From NCBI RefSeq assembly GCF_042677045.1, contig NZ_JBHTIH010000002.1, positions 248,001 to 312,000 of the forward strand: a stretch of 64,000 nt of DNA. The letters run 5' to 3'. Below, in pieces: positions 1-9,216 of the stretch. The translations under genes were made by a program, and so were the position numbers. Each line of letters opens with the position of its first letter. Within the stretch, counting starts at the first letter, position 1. The DNA comes from Lysobacter_K koreensis. Its GTDB lineage: Bacteria > Pseudomonadota > Gammaproteobacteria > Xanthomonadales > Xanthomonadaceae. A model generated the notes under the pieces. It was not told the origin of the DNA, searched no databases, and saw only the letters and a program-made list of their open reading frames with translations.

Positions 1-335
1 GTTACGCCTCGGTACACGCGCTGCGCGATCGCCACGGCTGCGTGGTGGTGCTCAAAGGCGCGGGCACGCTAATCGCCGCGCCGGGCGAAACCACCTGCGT
101 GATCGCGGCCGGCAATCCGGGCATGGCGGTGGGCGGCATGGGTGACGTGCTCAGCGGGGTGATCGCGGCGCTGCGCGCGCAGGGATTGCGCGCGTTCGAT
201 GCCGCGGTGTGCGGCGCCTTGCTGCACGCGGCGGCGGGCGATGCCGCCGCGCGCGATGGCGGCGAGCGCGGCCTGCTGCCGAGCGACCTGATGCCGTGGT
301 TGCGGCGCCTGGCCAATCCCGGAGGTGGTCGCTGA
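1..335 (+). CDS. nnrD: ADP-dependent (S)-NAD(P)H-hydrate dehydratase, C-terminal part (5' end outside window)
   Basis: This is the C-terminal third of the NAD(P)HX repair enzyme, which dehydrates damaged hydrated NAD(P)H using ADP or ATP. The reading frame is already open at base 3. The family signatures are KGAGTLIA and GNPGMAVGGMGDVLSG, the latter being the nucleotide-binding glycine-rich loop with its conserved GMGDVL aspartate. In many proteobacteria the protein also has an N-terminal epimerase half (NnrE); that part would lie outside the window. The TGA stop shares its last base with the ATG of tsaE, so the two are translationally coupled, an arrangement also seen in other gammaproteobacteria (yjeF-tsaE-amiB-mutL). 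The identification is firm; only completeness is unknown. Confidence 0.93.
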   Translation, partial: YASVHALRDRHGCVVVLKGAGTLIAAPGETTCVIAAGNPGMAVGGMGDVLSGVIAALRAQGLRAFDAAVCGALLHAAAGDAAARDGGERGLLPSDLMPWLRRLANPGGGR

Positions 336-817
336 TGTCCTGGTGGTTGGCCGATGTCGACGCGACCGACGCGCTCGGTGCCGCGATGGCGAACACGCGC
401 CCCGACCACGCGGTGGTGCACCTGCAAGGCGACCTGGGCGCGGGCAAGTCGAGCCTGGCGCGCGCGCTGCTGCGCGCGCTCGGCGTGGTCGGCGCGATCC
501 GCAGTCCAACCTACACGTTGGTGGAGCGCTATCCGCTGGCAAGCGGCGGCGAAGCCTGGCACCTCGACCTGTACCGGATCGCCGACGCCGGCGAGCTGGA
601 GTTCCTCGGCCTGGACGGCGACGAGGCGCGGCTGTGGCTGGTCGAATGGCCCGACCGCGGGCAGGGCGGATTGCCGCCGCCCGACCTGCTCGTGGCCTTG
701 GCGGTGGACGGCGTGGGACGGCGCGTCGAGCTGTCCGCGCCTACCGAGGTGGGGCAGGCATGGCTGGCCCGAATCAGCGCGGCCACCGCCACGCTTGGCT
801 CTCCGGGCCTCTCCTGA
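335..817 (+). CDS. tsaE: tRNA threonylcarbamoyladenosine biosynthesis ATPase TsaE
   Basis: TsaE is the small P-loop ATPase that works with TsaB and TsaD to install t6A at position 37 of ANN-decoding tRNAs. The 160-residue product has the Walker A loop GDLGAGKSS at residues 32-40, the SPTYTLVERY switch motif, HLDLYRI and the family-typical LWLVEWPDRG. Length is normal for the family. The ATG was chosen because it overlaps the nnrD stop by one base and directly precedes the conserved N-terminus; a longer in-frame start at 209 would lie entirely inside nnrD. The next gene, amiC, starts 87 bases downstream. Confidence 0.95.
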   Translation: MSWWLADVDATDALGAAMANTRPDHAVVHLQGDLGAGKSSLARALLRALGVVGAIRSPTYTLVERYPLASGGEAWHLDLYRIADAGELEFLGLDGDEARLWLVEWPDRGQGGLPPPDLLVALAVDGVGRRVELSAPTEVGQAWLARISAATATLGSPGLS

Positions 818-904
818 ACGGTTCCGCAGGAAGTTACGCCAGGTTGCGGATTCCAAAGGAAAAAGTGCTTGCAATCCCCGGGGGCTGGTGCTTGACTACG
901 GCCC

Positions 905-2512
905 ATGCGAGTCAAAGGCGACACCTTCCAGAAATTGCTGCTTGGCACCGCGTTGCTCGCGGCGCTGGCCTGGAACCTTGCTCACGCCAGTGAAATCAAA
1001 GGCTTGCAGATCGCCACCGGGGCCACCGGCACCCGCGCGGAGATCGCGCTCGACCAGGAAGCGCAGTTCAAGCTGATCAGCCTGGCCGGCCCGGACCGCT
1101 TGGTCGTCGACCTGCCGGCATCGAGCCTGGCCCGTGGCTTCCAGCTGCCGGCCGCCGCCGGTGTGGTGAAGGCGATTCGCACCGGCTCGCCGACGCCCGG
1201 CACCGCCCGCATCGTGTTCGACCTCGCCCAGCCCGTCGCCGTACTGAAGCCGCGGATCGAGGCGGGCAGCTCGGGGCCGCGGCTGGTGCTCGAATGGCCG
1301 GGCGATGGTGCCGAGCCGACCGCGACCAAGAGTGTCACTGCCGCGACAGCGAATCCGACGCCGGCAACTCGCGCCGATTCGATGGCCGCGACGCCGTCCG
1401 CCACCGCGAGCGCGCCTGCGATCGATCCGGCCGCCGCCTCCAGCGCGGCGACCTCGCGGCTGATCTCGGAACTCGCCGCGCGCTCGGCCGCGAATACTAC
1501 GAACAACGCCGCTAACACCGCCGCGAACCCGATCAGCACCGCCGTGCCCGCCACGTTGCCGCCGCCCGCGGTCGTTGTCGCCGACAGCACCGCGCTGCCG
1601 ACCCGCGTCGCCACCGGCGTTCCCACTCGCGTGGCCACCGGGCAGCCCACCCTGATGCCCGGCGCCCCGGCGAGCGCGATTCCGGCACCGGCCGCGACCG
1701 ACGTGCCGCCGTCCGGCGCGGTCAAGACCATCAAGGACGTGATGCGCGGCCGCGGCATGCGTCCACTGGTGATTGCAATCGACCCCGGCCACGGCGGCCA
1801 GGATCCCGGCGCGGTTGGCCTGGCCGGCAACCGCGAGAAGGACGTGACCCTGGCGATCGCGCGCGAGCTCGCCCGCCAGATCAACGCCACCCCCGGGCTC
1901 AAGGCCTACCTGACCCGCAACACCGACATGTTCATCCCGCTGCCGCAGCGCGCGCGCCTCGCGCGGCAGGCGAGGGCCGACATGTTCGTGTCGATCCACG
2001 CCGACGCCGCCGAAAACCGCAACGCCAAGGGTTCGTCGGTGTACGTGCTGTCGCTCAAGGGCGCGTCCTCGCAACGCGCGCGCTGGCTGGCCGACAAGGA
2101 AAACGCCGCCGACCTGATCGGTGGCGTGCGCCTGGAAACCACCAGCAACACGCTCGCCTCGGTGCTGCTCGACCTGACCCAGAGCGGCCACATGAAGGCT
2201 TCCGAAGACGCGGCCTCGCACGTGCTCGACGGCCTCAAGCGCGTCGGCAACAACCACAAGCCGCACATCGAGCGCGCCAACTTCGCGGTGCTGCGCACCT
2301 CGGACATGCCGGCGATGCTGGTCGAGACCGCCTTCATCTCCAACCCCGACGAAGAGCGCCGCCTCACCGATCCGGCGCACCAGCGCGCGCTCGCACGCGC
2401 GGTGCTCGACGGCGTCAATACCTATTTCCTGCGCCAGCCGCCGCCAGGCACGATGTACTCCGCGCGCGCCGATGCGCAGATGTCGCCCGGCGCGGGCGGC
2501 GGCAGCCCGTAG
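905..2512 (+). CDS. amiC: N-acetylmuramoyl-L-alanine amidase (AmiC/AmiB type)
   Basis: This periplasmic zinc amidase cleaves the amide between MurNAc and L-Ala during daughter-cell separation. The 535-residue product starts with a signal peptide (about residues 1-28). An AMIN domain follows at about 29-130, which in the family targets the enzyme to the septum. Next comes a long low-complexity Ala/Thr/Pro linker (about 135-280), then the Amidase_3 catalytic domain. Zinc ligands and catalytic residues are visible in DPGHGG (His296), NREKD, SIHAD and the late VETAFISN glutamate. No LysM domain is present. Known homologues are activated by EnvC/NlpD-type proteins, which are not encoded here. The stop codon lies inside a REP-type palindrome. 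mutL follows 137 bases later. Confidence 0.93.
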   Translation: MRVKGDTFQKLLLGTALLAALAWNLAHASEIKGLQIATGATGTRAEIALDQEAQFKLISLAGPDRLVVDLPASSLARGFQLPAAAGVVKAIRTGSPTPGTARIVFDLAQPVAVLKPRIEAGSSGPRLVLEWPGDGAEPTATKSVTAATANPTPATRADSMAATPSATASAPAIDPAAASSAATSRLISELAARSAANTTNNAANTAANPISTAVPATLPPPAVVVADSTALPTRVATGVPTRVATGQPTLMPGAPASAIPAPAATDVPPSGAVKTIKDVMRGRGMRPLVIAIDPGHGGQDPGAVGLAGNREKDVTLAIARELARQINATPGLKAYLTRNTDMFIPLPQRARLARQARADMFVSIHADAAENRNAKGSSVYVLSLKGASSQRARWLADKENAADLIGGVRLETTSNTLASVLLDLTQSGHMKASEDAASHVLDGLKRVGNNHKPHIERANFAVLRTSDMPAMLVETAFISNPDEERRLTDPAHQRALARAVLDGVNTYFLRQPPPGTMYSARADAQMSPGAGGGSP

Positions 2513-2530
2513 GGCGGGCTCAAGCCCGCC
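2509..2530. repeat. REP-type palindrome overlapping the amiC stop
   Basis: A 22-bp palindrome beginning GTAGGGCGGG with an exact GGCGGGCT/AGCCCGCC stem. The same family recurs at 9980, 10077 and 30081-30134. The TAG of this copy is the amiC stop codon, so the element either landed exactly at the gene end or created the present stop. Confidence 0.7.
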
Positions 2531-2649
2531 GATTTCCAAGCAACGGCAGCAGCTCGACAAAGGCAGCAGCGGCCCCAAGCCCACCGCACGCTACGGGCTA
2601 TCATCACCGCTGACCTTTTCGACGGCATCCGCGCGGTGCTGCAGACGCC

Positions 2650-4464
<1,815 letters not shown>

Positions 4465-4465
4465 G

Positions 4466-5425
4466 ATGCGCCACACCCAGAAACACGTTTCGACGATGGT
4501 GGCCTGCGCGGCAGCACTGCTCGCGCTGGCGGCCTGCGGCGAGGACGAGGCCGCCAAGGCCGCCGCCGCCGCAAGCGCGCGCCAAGCCCAGGCGGCATTC
4601 GTTGCCGCACAGAAACCCTGGCGCGACGAGCGCCACGCCGAGCTGACCCAGCCCGACGGCTGGACCAGCCTGGTCGGCCTGCACTGGATTGATCCGGGCG
4701 CGCACTACCTGGGCAGCGACGCCGACAACGGCATCCGCCTGGCGATGGGTCCCGCGCACCTGGGCATGCTCGACCGCAAGAACGCCAAGCTGCGCTTCGT
4801 GCCCGAGCGCGGCGTCGCGGTCACGCTCGACGGCGCGTCGTTCAAGGGCAGTACCGCGCTGCGCGCCGACGACGATGCCGCCGGCCCGAGCAAGCTCGGC
4901 TTCGACGACGGCAAGGGCGTGGCCACCGTGATCAAGCGCGGCGATCGCTATGCGCTGCGCGTCAAGCACGCCGACGCGCCCACCCGCACCGGCTTCAAGG
5001 GCATCGACTACTGGCCCGGCGGCGCCGACTGGAAGCTCAGCGGCAAGTTCGTCGCGCACCCGGCCGGCAAGACCATCCCGATCGCCAACATCATCGGCAC
5101 CACCGACGAGACGCCCAACCCCGGCGTGGTCGAGTTCGAGCGCGACGGCAAGCCCTACCGGCTGGAGGCGCTGGACCAGGGCGACGGCGGCCTGTTCCTG
5201 GTGTTCGCCGACCGCACCAGCGGCCACGGCAGCTACGGCGCCGGCCGTTTCCTCGACGCGCCCAAGCCCGATGCGCAGGGCCGGGTCGCGCTCGATTTCA
5301 ACCAGTCCTACAACCCGCCGTGCGCGTTCACCCCGTTCGCGACGTGCCCGTTGCCGCCTCCCGAAAACCGCCTCGACCTGGCGATCGCCGCCGGCGAAAA
5401 GAACTATCTCCAGTCCAAGCCCTGA
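4466..5425 (+). CDS. DUF1684 lipoprotein
   Basis: An exported protein of 319 residues whose N-terminal hydrophobic stretch ends in the lipobox LAAC, so it is probably a lipoprotein anchored at about Cys24. A short Ala/Lys-rich spacer follows, then one globular DUF1684 domain. The family's best-conserved stretch is near the C-terminus: DFNQSYNPPCAFTPFATCPL, rich in Asn, Pro and paired Cys. The biochemical function of DUF1684 is not established; I assign none. The gene begins one base after mutL and is followed 11 bases later by the TraB-family gene, suggesting one transcript. Confidence 0.85.
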   Translation: MRHTQKHVSTMVACAAALLALAACGEDEAAKAAAAASARQAQAAFVAAQKPWRDERHAELTQPDGWTSLVGLHWIDPGAHYLGSDADNGIRLAMGPAHLGMLDRKNAKLRFVPERGVAVTLDGASFKGSTALRADDDAAGPSKLGFDDGKGVATVIKRGDRYALRVKHADAPTRTGFKGIDYWPGGADWKLSGKFVAHPAGKTIPIANIIGTTDETPNPGVVEFERDGKPYRLEALDQGDGGLFLVFADRTSGHGSYGAGRFLDAPKPDAQGRVALDFNQSYNPPCAFTPFATCPLPPPENRLDLAIAAGEKNYLQSKP

Positions 5426-5436
5426 GACCGAACCGC

Positions 5437-6474
5437 ATGCGCAACGCCACCTTGCTGGGCCTGTCCGTACTTGCCGTGGCGCTGCTCGCCGCCGCCCCGC
5501 TGATCGCCCCGGCGCAAGACGCCGGAAGCGTGGCTCCGAACCCCGCGACCAGCACCGCCACCCCGACCACCGCGATGCCCGCGGCGAGCGCCGCCAAGGC
5601 GCCGCCGCTGCCGCTGCTGTGGAAGCTGTCCGACGCCGACAACGCGGTCTACCTGCTCGGCTCGTTCCACCTGCTCAAGCCCGACGACTACCCGGTGTCG
5701 AAGGACATCGACAACGCGTTCGCCGCCGCCGACAAGCTGGTGTTCGAAGTGCCGCCGGCGGAAATCAGCGACCCGGCGGTGGGGCAGAAGGCGCTGCTCG
5801 CGGCCGGCTACGGTGACGCGCGCACGCTCAGCACCGTGTTGCCGCCGGACCTGCGCGACAAGTTCAGCGCGATGCTGGCCCAGCGCGGCGGTTCGATCGC
5901 GCAGCTCGATGCGTACGAGCCGTGGTTCGTAAACCTGTCACTGGTGATGGGCGTGTCGCAGGCGATGGGCTTCCGCGCCGAGAACGGCCTCGACCAGCAC
6001 CTGATGCGACAGGCCGCGACCGCCGGCAAGCCGACCTCCGGGCTGGAAACGATCGACGTGCAGCTGCGCACGCTCGACAGCACGCCGATGGCCGAGCAGA
6101 TCGTGTCCCTGCAGGAGTTCGTCGACGAACCGCAGAAGATGCCCGGCCTGCTCAGCGAGCTGCACCAGGCCTGGCGCGACGGCGACCTGGCCAAGCTCGA
6201 CGAGATGACTCGCGGCGAGATGCTCGCCAAGACCCCGGAGACCTACCGCCTGCTCAACGTCGTCCGCAACGACGCCTGGATGCCGCAGATCCGCGCGCTG
6301 CTGGACGGCTCGAAGACCGACGACACCCTGGTGGTGGTCGGCGCGATGCACCTGCTCGGCCCCGACGGGCTGGTCGACCGGATGCGCGCGGGTGGTTACA
6401 AGGTCGAGCGCGTGTGTTCGGCGTGCACCGGTCTAAAGGCCGAGAAAGCCGTCGCGCCGGCGGCCAACCAATAG
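5437..6474 (+). CDS. TraB/PrgY/GumN-family protein
   Basis: A 345-residue exported protein with a signal peptide (about 1-27) and an Ala/Thr-rich spacer. One TraB_PrgY_gumN domain follows (about 55-330). The two signature GxxH motifs are GSFHLL near the domain start and GAMHLLG near its end, with conserved acidic and Arg positions between. Members are proposed to be metal-dependent peptidases or inhibitors related to the Tiki fold, but this copy has no demonstrated substrate. The C-terminal tail carries a CSAC pair. The TAG stop shares its G with a GTTAGGC core site at 6474-6480, where the integron cassette array begins. Confidence 0.88.
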   Translation: MRNATLLGLSVLAVALLAAAPLIAPAQDAGSVAPNPATSTATPTTAMPAASAAKAPPLPLLWKLSDADNAVYLLGSFHLLKPDDYPVSKDIDNAFAAADKLVFEVPPAEISDPAVGQKALLAAGYGDARTLSTVLPPDLRDKFSAMLAQRGGSIAQLDAYEPWFVNLSLVMGVSQAMGFRAENGLDQHLMRQAATAGKPTSGLETIDVQLRTLDSTPMAEQIVSLQEFVDEPQKMPGLLSELHQAWRDGDLAKLDEMTRGEMLAKTPETYRLLNVVRNDAWMPQIRALLDGSKTDDTLVVVGAMHLLGPDGLVDRMRAGGYKVERVCSACTGLKAEKAVAPAANQ

Positions 6475-6485
6475 TTAGGCCTCAT

Positions 6486-7004
6486 ATGCAGTATCTCCGC
6501 GACTTCCTCAAGACCGCTCATAACTCGGCATCAATGCAGCCGGATGATTCCTCGTGGATTGACACGGCGGATGTCCCAAACAAGGCTGGTTGGTACTACA
6601 TCAGCACGAATGCACCGATCGAGCTGCTTGCTCGCCAAGAACTTTGGCAGCAGGAGTATCCGAAGAGGCGATCAGGACACGTCACGCCTGTAAGAAACTA
6701 CGACCTAGCTGCGCGTTCGCGTCGACACTGCCAAGCACTGTCAACCTTTTGGAACACTAAGCACGTCTACTCAGGGTTTGCTAAAAACCTTCGAACTCGC
6801 GCAAGGGAGCACACGCTGCCAGACCCGGGCACTGCTGCACTTGCACTTGGTCGTTACCCAGAACTAGCTAACTACAGCTGGCAGTTCAGCTACCTCACGC
6901 TGGAGGGGTTCATGCCAGCTTGTCCCAATCCAACCTTTATTCTTAGGCTTGGCGAGCAGATCTGGCGTGCCGAAAATGGCTGGCCCGTGCTTTGCGCGGC
7001 GTGA
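6486..7004 (+). CDS. Cassette-encoded GIY-YIG-like protein
   Basis: A 172-residue soluble protein encoded by the first cassette; the ATG lies 5 bases after the GTTAGGC core, as is usual for cassettes. I do not recognise an orthologue, but it has the pattern of a GIY-YIG nuclease. GWYYI at 36-40 takes the place of the GIY strand and VYSG at 94-97 the YIG strand. They are followed by NLRTRAREHT (101-110) and a late Glu in LGEQIW (about 155-160) followed by a GWP segment, where the catalytic Glu and the final strand would be. The gap between the two strands is longer than usual. The assignment is by pattern only. Base composition is clearly less GC-rich than flanking genes. The stop abuts attC1. 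Confidence 0.6.
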   Translation: MQYLRDFLKTAHNSASMQPDDSSWIDTADVPNKAGWYYISTNAPIELLARQELWQQEYPKRRSGHVTPVRNYDLAARSRRHCQALSTFWNTKHVYSGFAKNLRTRAREHTLPDPGTAALALGRYPELANYSWQFSYLTLEGFMPACPNPTFILRLGEQIWRAENGWPVLCAA

Positions 7005-7005
7005 G

Positions 7006-7065
7006 GCCTGACAGTTCATTCAAGCCGAAGTCGCTTCGCGGCTCGGCTTAGTTCAGGGCTTAGGC
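7006..7065 (+). repeat. attC site 1 (integron cassette recombination site)
   Basis: This 60-bp site has left core GCCTGAC (7006-7012), inner stem AAGCCGA/TCGGCTT, loop region GTCGCTTCGCGGC and right core CTTAGGC (7059-7065). The layout closely follows the well-known aadA-type attC. The right core has C instead of the G that precedes the cleavage position in GTTRRRY. Confidence 0.78.
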
Positions 7066-7192
7066 AGTACGAGAGAGATCATCGAACTTGCTCGAAATCT
7101 GAGCTTTGCAGAGCGGGGGGCATTGTCCGAGATACGGGGGTAATGGCTTTGAGCTGGAGCGAGCCAAGCCGCCGTTTTGAGGCTGGAAAGCG

Positions 7193-7247
7193 GCCTAGCT
7201 ATCAAGCCGAACGCGCTTGGCGTGCCGGTTCAATTCAGGCGTTAGGG
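7193..7247 (+). repeat. attC site 2 (degenerate)
   Basis: Left core GCCTAGC, partial stem CAAGCCGAACGC, and right core GTTAGGG (7241-7247). It lies about 180 bp after attC1, and no convincing gene lies between them. The stretch 7066-7137 reads open as a 23-residue helical-looking peptide ending in TAA but has no start codon, so it may be a gene fragment. Confidence 0.65.
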
Positions 7248-7267
7248 GACAGTATGGAATTGCGCGG

Positions 7268-7921
7268 ATGATCGACTGGCTAAACCCAATTGCAACGCTT
7301 ATCGCGTCATTCGGCGGGGCATGGGCCGCCTTCAAGCTGCAATCTGTTGAGCGGACTCGAGACGTTCGTCGCGCAAACATTACAGCTGCGAATAGAGCGT
7401 TGATGACAATGATGCAGCAGGCAAACACGCTGAAGCTATATCAGGAGGATCAAATTGATCCTCGTCGCGAACATCCCGGTCGCCACCTTGCTATCCGCGC
7501 AACCTTACCCCACGAGCTAGATGCGCTTCGATTCGACTTCAAGTCGCTGGATTTTTTGGACTCTCCGAAGGAGCAGCAGTTGCTTTTTGAGCTTTCGGTT
7601 GAAGAGCGCCGCTTTACCGAAACGCTTCGTGCGATCAACGCACGATCCGAGATCTTGCTTACTGAGGTCGATCCAAAACTCAGTTCTGCTGGATTTCTCG
7701 ACGGTGGAAGTTACGAAAGCAAGGATCTGAAGCAGGCTCTTGGACAGCCGCTCTATAACAAGCTGAAGCGCCTGACCGATGATGTGATCCACCATGTAGA
7801 CAGAACCAACGAGTCCATTGTTGAGATGAAGAACAAGTTCCTGCTTGCGGCCAGGGCGCGGTACCCAGGAACGAAGTTCGTAGACTTCGAATTTCCTGAT
7901 GCGTCAACTGCCGCTTCTTAG
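7268..7921 (+). CDS. Cassette-encoded membrane-anchored protein of unknown function
   Basis: The 217-residue product is not recognised. It begins with a single hydrophobic segment (about residues 5-22, NPIATLIASFGGAWAAFKL), followed by a charged, mostly helical soluble part. This suggests an N-terminally anchored cytoplasmic domain, a layout common among cassette proteins. The ATG at 7268 is preferred over an in-frame start at 7217 that would lie inside attC2. A five-codon ORF (ATG at 7254) ends in a TGA overlapping this ATG as ATGA, suggesting coupled translation. Codon use is much less GC-biased than in flanking chromosomal genes. The stop abuts attC3. Confidence 0.7.
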   Translation: MIDWLNPIATLIASFGGAWAAFKLQSVERTRDVRRANITAANRALMTMMQQANTLKLYQEDQIDPRREHPGRHLAIRATLPHELDALRFDFKSLDFLDSPKEQQLLFELSVEERRFTETLRAINARSEILLTEVDPKLSSAGFLDGGSYESKDLKQALGQPLYNKLKRLTDDVIHHVDRTNESIVEMKNKFLLAARARYPGTKFVDFEFPDASTAAS

Positions 7922-7975
7922 CAGTCAGTTCAAGTCGAAGCCGCTTCGCGGCTCGGTCTAGTTCAGGCGCTAGAC
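7920..7975 (+). repeat. attC site 3
   Basis: The inner stem and loop AAGCCGCTTCGCGGCTCGG are almost the same as in attC1. The right core is GCTAGAC (7969-7975) and the left core is degenerate (AGCAGTC). It separates the membrane-anchored unknown from the thioesterase cassette. Confidence 0.72.
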
Positions 7976-7993
7976 GTTGTTTGGAGAAACTCG

Positions 7994-8416
7994 ATGTCTG
8001 ACCTGCAAGAGCGCATCTCCGCCAGCTTTTCCGCTCAAGGGCTGATGGCCACTTTGGGTGCCCAGCTCATCCTGGTCGCCCAAGGCGAGGTGCGGATTGC
8101 GCTGTTGCCGCGGCCGGAACTGTCCCAGCAGCACGGCTACATTCATGCCGGCGTCCTCACCAGCGTGCTCGATAGCGCTTGCGGTTACGCCGCCTTGACG
8201 GTCGCGCCGGCCGGGCTGGACGTTCTTACCGTCGAGTTCAAGATCAACTTCGTCCGGCCCGCGGTTGCGGACCGGTTCGTGGCGGTCGGCAAGGTGACCA
8301 AGGCGGGCAAGACCCTGACGGTGTGCCAGGGCGAGGTGATCGGCGAGCAGGGCGCGCGCCGCGAGACCATCGCGGTCATGCAGGCCACGATCATCAATGT
8401 GTCAGGCCACAGCTGA
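7994..8416 (+). CDS. PaaI-type hotdog thioesterase (cassette-encoded)
   Basis: A 140-residue hotdog-fold protein of the PaaI/YdiI thioesterase family, whose members hydrolyse acyl- or aryl-CoA thioesters. The signature is HGYIHAGVLTSVLDSACGYA (about residues 47-66), corresponding to the HGG..a.laD..ag catalytic helix; the usual HGG is HAG here. The following strand with VEFKINFVRP is typical. A GGAGAA ribosome-binding site lies 5 bases before the ATG. The gene starts 19 bases after attC3 and its stop overlaps the half attC at 8411, so it is the last recognisable cassette. The substrate cannot be told from sequence. Confidence 0.85.
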   Translation: MSDLQERISASFSAQGLMATLGAQLILVAQGEVRIALLPRPELSQQHGYIHAGVLTSVLDSACGYAALTVAPAGLDVLTVEFKINFVRPAVADRFVAVGKVTKAGKTLTVCQGEVIGEQGARRETIAVMQATIINVSGHS

Positions 8417-8450
8417 CAGTTCATTCGAGTCGAAGCCGTTTCGCGGCTCG
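8411..8450 (+). repeat. Truncated attC (left half only)
   Basis: GCTGACAGTTCATTCGAG and the following GTTTCGCGGCTCG match attC1 up to 8450. After that the sequence becomes unrelated: the right half of the site and its GTTRRRY core are missing. This marks the eroded end of the cassette array. Confidence 0.7.
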
Positions 8451-8484
8451 CCGCATCTTGAACATCACCCAAGGAACAAGTCGG

Positions 8485-9150
8485 ATGCTGCCTCAATCGT
8501 TTTTTCGGTGGACTGGCCTGGCCCTGATGTTGGCGGGGGCGCTTACGCTGTTGATCAGCATCGCCCTGACCCCCTTGGTCGCTGGCGCTGATCGTCCCTT
8601 TGTCGAGACTGCGGCGAGCTCTGCGTTCCTTTGGCGCCAGAGTCTTTCCGCGCTCGCAGCGGCATTGCTGCTGTTCGGCTCCGTGGGCCTGTATCTGCTG
8701 CAGGCCAATCGCGCGGGGCGTTTCGGCGCGGTCGCGTTCGCGATGGCCTTTGTCGGTTCGGCGTTGTTGTTGGCCTGGGAATGGGTGGATATCTTCATCC
8801 TGCACGACCTCGCATTGCGTGCACCGGACGCGCTGCGGGTGCTGGACGAGCAGGAAGGCCTGCACTTCTATGACCTGGGTGCGCTCATTCCCATTGGGCT
8901 GTTCGCGCTGGGGTGGATCGCGCTCGCGGTGTCCACGATCCGGGTCTGCCGTCCGCACCGCCGCGCGGCGTGGTTGCTCGTGATCGGCTTCTTCGCGGTT
9001 CCGATGCTGAGCGCGGCGTTCGGTCCGCTATGGGGCGGCGCGCTCGGCAACGCAGTCTTGTGTTCGGGTTGGATCCTGCTTGGCCTCGCGGTCAGTCGTG
9101 GGACAGCCCTGGACGCCACGGGCGGCCCAGCAGGCGACCTGGCTCCCTGA
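8485..9150 (+). CDS. Multi-pass membrane protein of unknown function
   Basis: A 221-residue protein with about six predicted membrane segments (near residues 10-32, 50-72, 80-105, 132-155, 165-185 and 190-207) and short loops. I do not recognise the family and assign no function. The ATG is supported by an AAGGA ribosome-binding site 5 bases upstream; a much longer in-frame start inside the thioesterase gene is rejected. Composition is GC-rich like the chromosome, so it may be the resident gene beyond the cassette array, although its 5' flank begins right after the truncated attC. It is followed by the 21-bp tandem palindrome array. Confidence 0.75.
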   Translation: MLPQSFFRWTGLALMLAGALTLLISIALTPLVAGADRPFVETAASSAFLWRQSLSALAAALLLFGSVGLYLLQANRAGRFGAVAFAMAFVGSALLLAWEWVDIFILHDLALRAPDALRVLDEQEGLHFYDLGALIPIGLFALGWIALAVSTIRVCRPHRRAAWLLVIGFFAVPMLSAAFGPLWGGALGNAVLCSGWILLGLAVSRGTALDATGGPAGDLAP

Positions 9151-9216
9151 GTTCGTTCCGCCGGGTCCGCTTCACGGCTGGGCTTCCTGCGGACTGGCGC
9201 GACGTTCCCGGGCTGG

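Larger units (their letters stand above)
6474..8450 (+). mobile_element. Integron gene-cassette array without integrase (CALIN-like)
   Basis: Three small plus-strand genes of lower GC than their surroundings are each followed immediately by a roughly 55-60 bp imperfect palindrome of attC type (7006-7065, 7193-7247, 7920-7975; half site 8411-8450). The array opens with GTTAGGC at 6474-6480, the consensus recombination core. The attC-like sites share the stem AAGCCGA..TCGGCTT and the loop core CGCTTCGCGGC familiar from aadA-type attC sites. No tyrosine recombinase is encoded anywhere in the window. The array therefore resembles a cluster of attC sites lacking an integrase. It sits between the TraB-family gene and a membrane-protein gene. 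Confidence 0.78.

Noticed and set aside
6474..8450. Interpretation of the low-GC island as a prophage or genomic island with att sites
   Set aside because: No integrase, structural phage or plasmid gene and no flanking tRNA; the attC pattern explains the structure better.
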